Positions 11,446-22,200 of a stretch of 64,000 nt of DNA are shown here, one piece after another (position 1 is the first letter of the stretch; the number at the start of each line of letters is the position of its first letter). The DNA comes from Chrysogorgia sp. JL179-B06 (taxonomy: Eukaryota > Cnidaria > Anthozoa > Scleralcyonacea > Chrysogorgiidae). The notes under the pieces are model-generated. The model saw only the letters and a list, made by a program, of their open reading frames with translations. It was not told where the DNA came from and did not search any database. The position numbers and the translations under genes were made by a program. The DNA is taken from NCBI GenBank assembly GCA_035772405.1, contig JAYKKM010000217.1, positions 843,001 to 907,000 on the forward strand, in the 5' to 3' direction.

Positions 11446-12758
11446 TCAGGCTACCAGATTGTCAGGCAGGTTATCTCGAATATTGCCTGTTATTATTCTT
11501 CTAACCACTTCACCCTCACCAGAATTACAGGAGAAAATGGGGTCCAAAATGTTTTGCTTTTGCTCCTCATTTCTTTTGGATAACTCAATTTGCTTTCTCA
11601 CAAGATCTTCATCAACATATGATTTGTTTTTCTCGCAGAAGTTATTTAAGACAAAGCATGCATATACAACTACTGGAACTGTTTCTAACTTCAGATCCAC
11701 TTTCTTTGAAATAAATCCCCATCGTGCTTTTAACCTACCAAATGCACACTCAATTGGGTTTCTAGCTGTTCGCAAGAGACCATTGAAAACAACTTCCTCA
11801 TTTGTTGCACAAGTTGCATATTCTTTCATGCAAAATGGGGTCAAGGGATATGCCGGATCACCAATTAAGTAATTTGGTATTTTTTCAGTGCCTGGTGTAA
11901 TTGACTGAAATGTGCCTGGCAGTGTTGCACTTTTCAATTTGTTATTTATTGATGAGTTTGCAAACACTTTTGCATCATGGACACTCCCTGGCCACCTGCA
12001 TTCAACATCCATAAACATACCTCTGTAATCACACACAGCCTGAACACTCAAAGAATAAAACCCTTTGTAACAAAAATAATCTTGGGGATCTTTTAGTGGA
12101 CGAAGGATAGGTATATGGGTCCCATCGATACAACCAAATGCTTGTACCATTCCAAATTTGGCTTCAAATTCGGATACTTTCTTCCTCATTTCATCAATAT
12201 CCACAGGTAAGTGCAAATATTTTGGTCCAACTACATTCGAAATTATATCAGATACTTCTGTTACAACCCTAGAGAGACAGTACATACAGCAACACCAAAT
12301 ACATTAGCTGTCATGACGAGGGATCCAGTGTCTTTTAAATAGTATAAAGTTATTGCAAGTTTCTTTGTACAACTGATTGATCTGAAATTAGGTGAATTCG
12401 GATCAGGTGAGATATAAGGTCGCAGCTCTCTTTCTAGCTCCATGAATGGGTCCCGTGACATTCGGAAATTTTTGTGCCAGCATTCCTCGGGTGCAGTGCC
12501 ATTAATTATATTTATCCACCATTGGTCTGTTCTTCCAGGTTGTATCCAACAACGTCGCTCTCTTGCCAACTTCATTTTTCGCAAATTATAATTTCGCTTA
12601 CTTTGAATCCATGCATTTATCGTATGATTCCTTTTCTCCTCGTAAATCTTCCACAAAATAATAAGTCCATGCAGCTGCATTACCAATATTATAAAAACTG
12701 CAATTTCCATAGTTATCAAACCAAACATCGGTATTAATATATTCATTTTACGCGCCAT
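11446..12758 (-). pseudogene. PIF/Harbinger DDE transposase, broken by a 2-base slip
   Basis: The start is taken as the ATG at 12758 (MARKMNIL), just inside the right TIR. The first frame runs to 12261 and holds a Harbinger helix-turn-helix region (RMSRDPFMELERELRPYI, KKLAITLYYLKDTGS). It then ends early at FGVAVCTVSLGL, while the frame 12285-11446 picks up with SRVVTEVSDIISNVVGP. The switch falls in a CTCTCT run near 12270, consistent with a CT slip. The second frame carries the DDE_4 catalytic set: GCIDGTHIPI, NYLIGDPAYPL and NPIECAFGRLKARWG. The enzyme cuts and pastes the element at TWA sites. All three catalytic acids are present, so only the frame break inactivates it. Confidence 0.8.
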
Positions 12759-12824
12759 TTTGAATTCAAACTTTCCCGCGATGAGCCAGCCCGGGCCAGC
12801 CCGCCTCATGTAAACACCCCCTTA

Positions 12825-13523
12825 CATGAAGAGTTATTTTTGCCACTTTAGCTTTGTGAATTCGTTGTCAAATCGTCGAATTTGCATTTTGCCAAACAGT
12901 GCTGAGCTTCTCAGGAAAATCGAAGGAGCAAATTCTCCTTCTGTTATAAGCGTTACTTCAAGTACTGTATTCAAGGTGAGTTAGCTTCTTTTACTCTATT
13001 TATTCACAATGAATCTATAAGTGTTTAATGCTTTTCAATCTGCCGGTGAGGTGCAAAATTTGAACCAGTAGTGGTGGCACGTTTTCATTGCACTTTGTGT
13101 TGCCAAAAATTCGAAATATCACATTCTGCATACACAATAATAGTACTGTAAGGCTTTTTGAAGGGGTCAAGAAATGGTGTATTAATTTGACTTTTCAGTT
13201 TCACAAAGAGGATGTTGCTGGTGACTATGATGAAGTTTTACTTATGTGGGATTTTGATGCTGATGTGCTGTTATCAACCACTGCCACTCCATTAGCCCCT
13301 CAGCCAGGAGTATTTGCCCACATTTGGATATCACAAAGACAACATGCAATTATTCTAAAATTCCAATGACCGAAAGGTTTTAATAGACTTGGCAGATTTC
13401 ACTGTCCCTGAAACACAAATGCCAGACCTGGATGATGAATTTCAGGATCAATTTGATGTAGTGAAACAGATCAAGCTGGTTCTGAACAACAAGAAACAGA
13501 TACAATTTGCTGAAATGATTTGA
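12825..13523 (+). other. Possible exon-like stretch, unassigned
   Basis: Following the Harbinger right TSD, 13195-13370 reads FHKEDVAGDYDEVLLMWDFD after a TTTTCAG that could be an acceptor. It lies on the strand of the HIRAN-like ORF downstream and could belong to the same ancient gene. I recognise no domain in it. Confidence 0.25.
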
Positions 13524-13850
13524 ATGAAAGGTAGTAGTTTTCACGACCATTTTCAGGAAGCATTATGTGCTTGCGAACAATTAATGCTCGACGAACATGC
13601 ACCTGAGTTGTCTCTCAGTCCAGAGCCGATTAACAAACGTGATGAGAATGCCATAATTGTCAAAGCGTTGTTTGGAATATGGACACCAATTGGATACATT
13701 CCATCCACAAAAGTACCGAAAGTGACAGATGCAATGCGAAAAAATGAAATAACATCAGTTGTGTTAAACAATGTGATTTATAAATATCTACATGGGTTAA
13801 GTACCCCCAGATACTTTGCAAAAATCCTACTTCTAAAAAGAAACAGATGA
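13524..13850 (+). CDS. HIRAN-like domain ORF
   Basis: A 108-residue frame opens with an ATG at 13524. Residues about 28-80 resemble a HIRAN domain: L-S-P-EPINKRDENAIIV, then a hydrophobic strand and IGYIPSTKVPKV. The PxNxxDxNAI and GYIP pieces are the two conserved blocks of that fold. HIRAN modules bind single-stranded DNA ends in HLTF/Rad5-type proteins; similar stand-alone copies are, from memory, common in cnidarian repeat-associated genes. The frame ends cleanly with a KILLLKRNR tail and TGA. Whether it is expressed, and what lies upstream, cannot be told. It may be the last exon of a larger gene. Confidence 0.45.
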   Translation: MKGSSFHDHFQEALCACEQLMLDEHAPELSLSPEPINKRDENAIIVKALFGIWTPIGYIPSTKVPKVTDAMRKNEITSVVLNNVIYKYLHGLSTPRYFAKILLLKRNR

Positions 13851-14604
13851 CTACCAAACAGCACAACATATGCAAAGTTTTTAGCAAAACTACCAAACAC
13901 CAACAAACAAGTGATCAGCAAACCTCACCTCCACCAAGCCGAGAAGATCAAGCCGCGTCTCCAAGCCACCTACATACTAAAACTAACTTAAACCTGTTAA
14001 TATTGTTACTTTTATAGGAAAGACATTTAACTACTGTAAAAGAAGGGAGATGTGACATGTTATACATGTGAACTAAACGTGTAAGAAGCCCTCGCAAGAA
14101 ACCCACATAATTATTATTATTGTACTTCGTACGTTTGACTAATAAAAGACAGTTTGCAACACAATAACTTTTCACTAATATACTTTATACATGTACAGTA
14201 CAGTAAGTACATGTATTTCGAGAGTTAACCCTCCAAATACTTACATAAGTGAAGAGTTATTAGTAGTGGTACTGTTACTATTGTAAGTTGTAAGAAATGT
14301 GTCAAAACTTACTGTAGATGTGTGCACTAACACCAAGCAGTAACATTCCTGCAAACCTGGCACTGTTTCAGTGGAATACAAGTCTACAGACTTGTCCCAC
14401 TTATTATCCAACTTCGTTTCTACAAAACCATAACATAATATACAAGAACAAGTATCCTGTGGTATTAAACAGTGGATTATTTTGACTCTAAAATATTTGG
14501 TTTAACTCTTTCCCATCTGAGAGTTCTCCCCCAGGACAAGTAAAATCATCTGGCATTAGACAGTAAAATACCAAAGTCAAAACGATACAGGTGTAAAAGC
14601 GTTA
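13851..14604. other. No recognisable feature
   Basis: AT-rich sequence between the HIRAN-like frame and the long-TIR element. The left flank of that element does not read as Copia, although its right flank does. Confidence 0.4.
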
Positions 14605-16333
14605 CAGTGGCGCTCAGAAGTTTTTTAACATCATCGTGGGTGTAGTTTGCGTGTAACGTGGGTGTACTACACGGAAAAACTACAAGCACAGTGAGTGTAC
14701 ATCGTGGGTGTACTACACGGAAACTCTACATGCACAGTGCATGCATGCACAGTGCATGTAGTAAATGTGTGGTCGTCGTTCTTGTCTATCAACGTATCAT
14801 GCATGTTAATCAAAATCAAACCCGCTTTTTCTAATAAACTCTTACGAATAAACTCACTCAGTCATTCTTCATATCGCCAGGCCTCATTAATATTTTTTTG
14901 TGCCTGCAAGCAGAATTTAGAAGTTGGAAATGTGCCTGTGAAAATTTTGTGTGCGAACCATGGGAAGCAAGGGTTTGGAAAACTGCTGTAGTATAGGTAG
15001 TACGGTAGTATGACAAGTAGATTTAAAAATCTTTGTGACAAAACACTTAAATTAAATTCTTAAATTGAAAATTAAATTCTCGAACTCGTTAAAACTCCTC
15101 GTGCGTTAAAAAGGTTCGCTCGGTTTCTGCTCGCCTTTTCAAAAGACACTCGATCTGACTTTGAAATCCCAGAAACGTTCTGCGTCTCATATTTGAAATC
15201 ACTTCCAAACATCACACATCAGAAAAATTCAAATTGAGTTGGATGTATTCGAGCCACCACGACCTGGAACTTAAAGGGCTCTGAAACTGTCATTCTGGTC
15301 ATTGAGTTAGGTCTCAAGCGAGTAAAGCAAAGTGGAGAAAGTTTCCGCAAACGATATTATTTGTTCGCTGTCTATTAGCGTACCTTAGTTTGCACGCGAC
15401 GCGATCAATAATTTATTTTTATTTACGTGACAGGCTTTTCAACGAAAAACTTGCATGCATGCACAATAAACCTGAGAAATCTTACATCGCGACATGCTCC
15501 TGACAAAAATATTATTTTGAAAACGTAATGTCATGTAAAAACAGCTAATGAACTGAAAAAATAAAATATCTGTGCGTGCAAACTTTCTGCGAACGTCATA
15601 CTTTGTAAACACAGTTTTAATAATTAGCTAAAAAATCAGCAAAAAAGTTGTGCCTGCACAAATTGAAAATGTGCCTGCGAGCAGCGCACGCACGCTCGCG
15701 CACTTTAAATGAGGCCTGCATATCGCCGTCAATTTTATTTGTTTCTTTTCAGCACAACATATAGAAACGCAATAATGCTACTGTAGGTTTAAAACATCCA
15801 AGTCATTGAATGTCCCTCTCACATACGAAGTTTCCAATTAAAACGCATGTGATGGTCGTTGCTATTGTCTGTCAACGTATCGTGTTAGTAAAAATTAAAA
15901 CCGCTTTTTCTAATAAACTCTCATGAATCATATATCGCCGTCAACTTTGTTGTTTCTTTTTAGCACAACAAATAGAAACGCAATCTACAAGTTTTCTTGT
16001 TACAGTAGCTTAAATTTGAAAACAAGTTATAAATCTACACATAACTCATGACTCGCTTCACTAAATTGATTTACAGGATAAAAATAGCAAGTATTAAGAA
16101 ATAAAAGGTTAAAGTTGTTCTTCAGTAGCATGATATGATGTACACTACTGTTTTAAAATATTATTTACTTCGTTTCAGCTTTCGTCGCCTGCGAGTTTCT
16201 GATGATGCCGTACAGTAGATGACGAAAACTCAAACCGAAATAAATAATATTTCAAAACAGTTGCGATTTGGCATCAATAGATCCGTTCTTTTCTTAAGAA
16301 ATAAAGTTAGCGAATGATTCAGTAAAGAGAAAT
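14605..16333 (+). repeat. Left inverted-repeat arm (interrupted by hAT)
   Basis: It matches the complement of 26599-26148 and then of 18884-18674. Landmarks shared in inverse order are CAGTGGCGC, GTTTGCGTGTAACGTG, GCTTTTTCTAATAAACTC, TTTCTTGTTACA, TTCAGTAGCATGAT, TTTCGTCGCCT and AAATAAAGTTAGCGAAT. A segment around 14773-15770 is repeated at 15846-15985. Confidence 0.8.
14878..15718. mobile_element. Non-autonomous hAT element
   Basis: The ends CAGGCCTCATT and AATGAGGCCTG are inverse complements, and an exact 8-base duplication CATATCGC flanks them (14870-14877 and 15719-15726). An 8-base duplication with CAG...CTG ends is the hAT signature. The 841-bp body has no transposase frame. It interrupts the left arm of the long-TIR element, so it inserted later. 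Confidence 0.9.
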
Positions 16334-17189
16334 ACGGCTTTTGTCCGTAAAAACAACACTTTCAAACTTATCATTTGTAGCTTGGACGTTTTGACAAAAA
16401 GCAAGACGCTTAATGCGGTTTGCTTCTGTTACTAATTGGCAATAGTTTGGTCTTGTTTTGACCCATCCAGCGCTTTTCCGTGCACGCTTGATCGAAGAAA
16501 GCTAAACCTCATGTTAAAACAAACTATTCGCTCAAAGATAGCTTACAAACAACAATCAACAGTACTACAATATTTATATAGCATTCAAGCAACGTCCATT
16601 AATCCGCATATTAGCGTCAATGACATTACGATGGACATCTGTTAAAGTACACGGTCTTCCTGTTGATATTTCATCAGCAATGCTCCCTGTTTGTTTTAGT
16701 CGTTTTTCCAAAGAACTAACCGTTTGTCTAGTAATGGAAAGACTCGGCTTTATGTTCTGCTACAATTTCATGCTGTCTTTTCCCTGATTTCAGTAAATTT
16801 GGCACTTTCTCTTTCACGTACTCGGACGTGTGAGGCATTTTGCAACTTTGACTTAAACGGATACTCTTCTCTTATATATACGCTTCTATCAGGAAAACAG
16901 CAAGTGACTCATCACAAGAGCTTGCGTTCTTCGAGAATTAATAACAATACGGCTTCTTTTGTGAATTATTCAACCATTTTGCTTTTGTCACGACTTATGG
17001 ACTGCTTTTGTGAGTCACCGCTCATAAATTTATAGTTAATACGGCCCCCTCCTTTATGTGTCATTCCAACGACTTTGCTTTTGTTTCGGTCCGCTTTTGT
17101 GCGTCATCGCTCATTGATAAACTATTTTCATTTAAGAGATGACTTATCGGCATGGGACGAATATCTTATGTAAATGAATCGCTGTACTT

Positions 17190-17292
17190 GAGTATATAAC
17201 ATTTGCGTGCGTGAAGTGGATTTGTTCGTCATTCGAATATAACCGTGAAAAGTCAAGCTTCCCACCATTGTTGTTAACCATTTTTCTTCAAA
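17190..17292 (+). promoter_or_regulatory. Candidate TATA promoter of the BEN-domain gene
   Basis: TATATAA at 17193-17199 lies about 95 bases before the ATG at 17293, at a plausible distance for a polymerase II promoter with a short leader. There is no other support. Confidence 0.35.
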
Positions 17293-18609
17293 ATGAGTTT
17301 AAGATCATTGACAAAAGTTTACAAACATTGTCTTGTCTATTTTCCCGTTGACAAAATGTATTCAGTCTTACCAGCTAAAAATGTTATTGAAGTAAAGTCG
17401 GGCTCGAAGAACACCAAAGGAAGCAAGGTTGTGGAAGTTTATAATGGTGAAAGATGGGATGCAGAAATCTGTGCTGTTAATGGTAATTTCTTGACATGTT
17501 TTGCTAATATATGTAGTGAATTTTATATTATACGGTAAAAGTTACTGGCGGCAGTTGATAATTTGTCTTTTTTGTATTTACAGCAGATGATCCGACAAAA
17601 CTTCATGATCAACATAAGAAAATCGTTGCAGACGGAAGTATCGACACAAGCTGTTAACGAGCCCAGTGGCAATAAAGAAAACGAACCTCACAAAAAGGAC
17701 GAGGAAATCTTCAGAGAAAGAAAAAAAGAAATCTAAGACTAAGGTTACTAAAGAATTGGCTAGTGTAATTTCTCGATTCGATCCAGCGCCAGCTAACCAA
17801 CCAGAAGAAGAGCTGCTAGAATAGGTACCAGAATCACCAACAGAACAACCTCCGCGACCACAAATACCAACAGAACAACTTCCGTGACCACAAATCGACG
17901 AGATACATCTACCAGCATCACCAACAGAACAACCTCCACCATTTCCACTTCCGATGCAGTATGCGTCTCAAATCGAACAACCATTTCCATCCATTCCAAA
18001 TGTCTTTGAACATAAATCGACTGATATCAGAATACTTTGATTCTCCTAACAGTACCATGGAAAACCACAAAACGTCGGAACTTGTCAATCTACTAAAAGA
18101 GGTAAAATGCCAGAACTCTGGAATTCTAAGAAAACTTGACGAACTTTTTTTGCAGTCAAAGAATTACGCAAGCACACGATAAGCAGCACAGCACCACAAC
18201 ACCGCGGCTACAACCACCACAACCACTGAATAACTTGCAGCCTCATCTACCTCAACAACAATTTCTTATGCCACCGAGAACTCCAATCGAATGCTATCCG
18301 TCGACGCCACCAACACTTTTTGAAGTGAACCAGAGTTGCTGTGGTAAAAGCTGATGGAGCTGAAGCAGAAGTCGTCATCACTGCCAAATTTTGCAGTGAA
18401 TTGCTTGTGGCTTCTTTTCAAAAGTGAGGAACTAGAAGGCAGGAATATCGCTGGACAAAAGAAGAAAATGCCAGTAGATCCTGTTCGCATGGAGAAAATA
18501 AAGAAATATGTTTTAAAACATATCCAACACCAGCTGATGAACAAATTATGGCTTGGCGAAAGTGTAAATTGTCCATGGACGAATTTATTCGCAGGCCTCT
18601 TAAGCGTTA
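17293..18609 (+). pseudogene. BEN-domain gene, decayed
   Basis: Exon 1 (ATG 17293 to about 17484) encodes SLRSLTKVYKHCLVYFPVD and a small KVVEVYNGERWDAEICAVN module. A GTAATT donor and a TTTTTTGTATTTACAG acceptor near 17580 mark an intron. Exon 2 begins ADDPTKLHDQHKK but soon hits stops and frame changes. Other frames then give a basic stretch, a Pro/Gln repeat (SPTEQPP words, 17830-17940), a helical segment ELVNLLKEVKCQNSGILRK, and finally a BEN domain: LPNFAVNCLWLLFKSEELEG, then VDPVRMEKIKKYV, completed in the next frame by ADEQIMAWRKCKLSMDEFIR and a stop at about 18609. BEN domains bind DNA and occur in chromatin factors and DNA viruses. The gene sits wholly between the two long TIR arms. 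Confidence 0.65.
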
Positions 18610-18673
18610 ACACTAAACCTATTAAGCCGTATATATTGTTGATTATAACGTGTGTGTGTGTGTGTGTGTGTTT

Positions 18674-18884
18674 ATTCTTTCTCTTTACTTAATTATTCGC
18701 TAACTTTATTTCTTAAAAAACGAAGGGATCGATTGTGCCAAATCACAACTGTTTTAAAATATTTTTTAATTATGTTTGAGCTTTCGTCATCTGCTGTACG
18801 ACATCAGAAACTCGTAGGCGACGAAAGGTGAAACGAAATAAATAATATTTTAAAACGGTAGTGTACATCATGCTACTGAAGGAC
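18674..18884 (-). repeat. Inner part of right inverted-repeat arm
   Basis: Inverse match to about 16122-16333, ending at the BEL/Pao insertion point. The arm resumes at 26148 and ends at 26599. Confidence 0.8.
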
Positions 18885-19181
18885 TGTAGGAACCAAGTCA
18901 TGTTATTATAATGAACGCTTTGCAAATGTATCGCAGGCGCGCATTCCCTCGAGGTTAGTGTTTTTATATTGTGTTCTAAAGAATATGCTTCGCAAGTTAA
19001 GAAAAAAGGCACAATAACTTGTAAGTATCCATTGACTTATTTGCCAGCAATTACGCTGTATTTGTAATCGTATTGTATTCGTATTTGTAGCGAATCTTTC
19101 TGTATTCAGAATGAATACGAGTTGTTGTAGCCAGAATGGATTATTGTATTATGAAGAAATAAACGTAGCTTGGACGTTACA
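18885..19181 (+). repeat. 5' LTR of BEL/Pao
   Basis: Starts TGTAGGAACC and ends GACGTTACA. It contains a late AATAAA at about 19160. I could not identify a primer-binding site with confidence downstream (TTATTCGAAG...). Confidence 0.9.
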
Positions 19182-19250
19182 TTATTCGAAGTTATTCGTT
19201 TGCCAGCTGTTTTGAAAGATATTGGAATTTGGATAGCCGAATTCTATAAG

Positions 19251-22200
19251 ATGACTGGGAAGAAAGGCAAGAAAACAAAGAGTTGTTTTCAAAAGAAAGG
19301 CGAACGTGCAAAGCCGCATGACACGTCGCGACAGCCTGAGAACAACGAGAAGGAAACGTTGATAGAACCTACGGAAGAAGTGATCGAGTCTCGTAGCGAC
19401 AAGAATGGTGGAGAAGAGGATGTACGGCCATCATTAACGAGAGTAAACACGGAAACTGGTTCTAAGTACGAAGATCCTGAGCAGCCAATTGAGAGTTGTA
19501 GACCAAGCAGAGCGAAGACCTATAATAAGACACTGAGTGAAGAAGAAGTCCGAGCAGAAAGGGCCATTCAAGAAAAATATCAGAGAACAGGATATTTGGG
19601 AGAAATTCGGAAACGATTAAATCATGTACATGAGAGGATGGAAAATCCCAGCGTGCAAGCAGTTGAGGTAAATGAAAGCCTCTCAAGGTATGAAGAATCT
19701 TTTCGTAAATTTGTAATTAGTCATGAAGCTTACATGAAGTATGAGGATGACGATGAAAAGCGAAAGTTAATGACAGACAGTTATAATGACCAACGAGATA
19801 TCAAACTACAACTAGATATCATTGTGAATACATGGAATGTAAATGACGAAAGAAAAGAGAGACCTCCATCTGAATCTGGGTTTAGTCTGAGATCTATCAA
19901 GAGCAATAGAAGTCATGCCTCTAGTAGAAGTAGCATTAAAGAAAGGAAAAGAGTGATGGAAGAAGCGAGATTGCAGATGCAGACTCTGAGAGAACGACAG
20001 GAACTAGAGCGCCAATTGGAAGCGGTGGAGAAAAGTAAGACAGAGCTCAGTAGGAAAATTGACTTGTTGAATGCAGAGACAGCAGTAAAACAGGCTGAGA
20101 TTGATTTTGTGATAGAACAGAGTACTGAGGAAGGAGAGACAGATGGTATGAACGGATATTTGAATGAATATCACAAGCAGGGTAATAATAGTGTGGGAAA
20201 ATCTCCCACCCTGCAGCCTGGTAAAGTCAGCATTATACCTGTCACAGACCCTATACCCAAAAATGCTACAGGAACAACACCGCTGAGTTCTGTGCAATCT
20301 CAAGTCACATCAACATCCGGTCAGACATCCTTTGGTCAGCAAGGCAAACAAAATGCATTGAAGGGAGCTATGCCACCTTATAGCCCCAAAACTGTTCGAT
20401 TAGATGCAACTGCAGTGGAATATCATCCACTAACCAGGCCCGAACAGACAACAGCCTTGCCCGAGCAGCCAACACATTATCGGCCTAGTTTATCTGATGC
20501 TCAGAATTCACCACCCCAAAACTGTGAGCAGCAGGCAGATGTCTGGAAGACAATAGCACAAGCAATTAAGGAAGGTCCTTCTCTCCCAAAAGTAGAATTG
20601 ATGAAATTCAGTGGCGATCCCTTAGAATATGCAGAGTTTGTAACCAACTTTAGAGATAATATTGAAAGCCAAGTATCAGATGAGTCGCAGAGATACACTC
20701 GTTTGCTGGCACAGTGTGAGGGCAAGGCGAAGGATGCGATTAAGAGCTGTGTGAATATAGAAGTGGGTCAGAGATATACAGAAGCAAGGAAAACTCTTCT
20801 AGAAAACTTTGGCCAACCACATATGATAGTAGAAGCCCATATGAAGAAACTGAGAGAACTGCAACTTCGCAAATCAGATGCTGCTGCTCTAATGGAGTTT
20901 GTAAGGCGCTTACAAGATGCGGGAAGAGCCTTGAACAGTATGGGTTGCAACTATGCAAGTCGTCTAGATAGTGAGGATGTGATAGTCATGCTGATGAGAA
21001 AGCTTCCTGATGAAGGCTTAAAAAGAAAATGGGCTGATAGAGCAGGAGATCTTATCAAAAGCAAAGATCAAGTTGAATTCACAGACTTTGTGGAATTCAT
21101 TCGAAGAATCGCAGGACGTATAAATAACAGATATGGAAGAGAACTTAAGTCGTTCAGTGAGAAGGAAAGAAAGGAATGGGGTAAAACCAAGTCAGATTAC
21201 CAATCCAGAATCACGGCAGGTGCAACACAAAGTGAATGGAACCACGAGACACCCGAAGGATTTAAGGGAATGCCTCACAAGTGTCCACAGTGTTCTGGAC
21301 CCCACGGAGTTTGGAGATGCCGAATCTTCAAGTCTTCCTCGCTGAAGGATCGTCTGAAGATCGTGAAACAGCATGGGCTGTGTAGAACATGTCTTGACCC
21401 AGGCCATATCGCAAAATCGTGTACGAAAGGATTCACCTGCAGGATATCTGGGTGTGGAAAGGATCATCATTATCTCATTCACCGTACTGTGGAAGACAGT
21501 AAAGAAAACCACACACAAGTGAGCAAAGATGACCCAACAAGAAGTTCCGAGAAAGGAGTTCGAGATAACAATCAGAAAAATGTCACAGAGGCTCAAGGTG
21601 GCGCGAGAGAGAACGTAAGGAATCTAGCTACCTCCGCAACCGCTGGTTCTGACGAAGCTGCCAGTGTTGGAACTGTTGGAGCCAGTAGTCGATCACGAGT
21701 TTGCTTTAAGGTAGTTCCAGTCAAGGTCAGCAGTGCAAGCAGCGACAAAGAGATAGTTACCTACGCATTCTTGGACGGTGGATCTGATGCAACACTCTGT
21801 GTAGAAAGCTTGGTTCAAGAGTTGGGTGTGCGAGACATGAAACCAACCAACTATACGATGACCACAGCCAATTGTAAAGAACGAAGATCTGGTCATGAGG
21901 TGCAGTTGAACGTGGAATCATTGTCGGGTAATGCAAAGTTCCAACTCGAGAATGTTTTAACTACTGACAGTCTACCCGTAGCCCCACGACATATGGCTAC
22001 GAATGAAGAAGTGAAGAGGTGGCCCCACTTACAAGATATTGTCTTGCCAGAGACTGGGGATAGGAAAGTCACGATACTGATAGGGAGTGATCGTCCAGAC
22101 ATAATTGACAATTATTTGGACAGAAGAGATGGAGAAAGAGGTCAACCAGCCGCCGTGAAGACTCCCCTTGGATGGACGGTCTATGGCCCTGTTGGAGAGC

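Larger units (their letters stand above)
8451..12821. mobile_element. PIF/Harbinger DNA transposon with TTA target duplication
   Basis: The left end GGGGGTGTTTACATG (8451) and right end CATGTAAACACCCCC (12807-12821) are exact inverted repeats, each flanked by TTA (8448-8450 and 12822-12824), the three-base duplication typical of PIF/Harbinger. Just inside both ends lie GCCAGCCCGGG-type GC-rich palindromic words, repeated at 9360-9470. The element carries the two genes expected of the superfamily: a Myb/SANT-like DNA-binding protein on plus and a DDE transposase on minus. A mariner derivative (8540-9341) has landed in the left subterminal region. Both genes are frame-broken, so the copy is probably inactive although its ends are intact. 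Confidence 0.88.

Noticed and set aside
12474..12737. Plus-strand ORFs across the Harbinger transposase
   Set aside because: Antisense to conserved DDE transposase sequence.
18266..18613. Minus-strand 115-residue frame opposite the BEN domain
   Set aside because: Antisense of a recognisable BEN domain; no own similarity.
19170..19250. Gag-Pol frame extending into the 5' LTR (first 27 codons)
   Set aside because: The frame there opens with TTG, not ATG; the first ATG is 19251.
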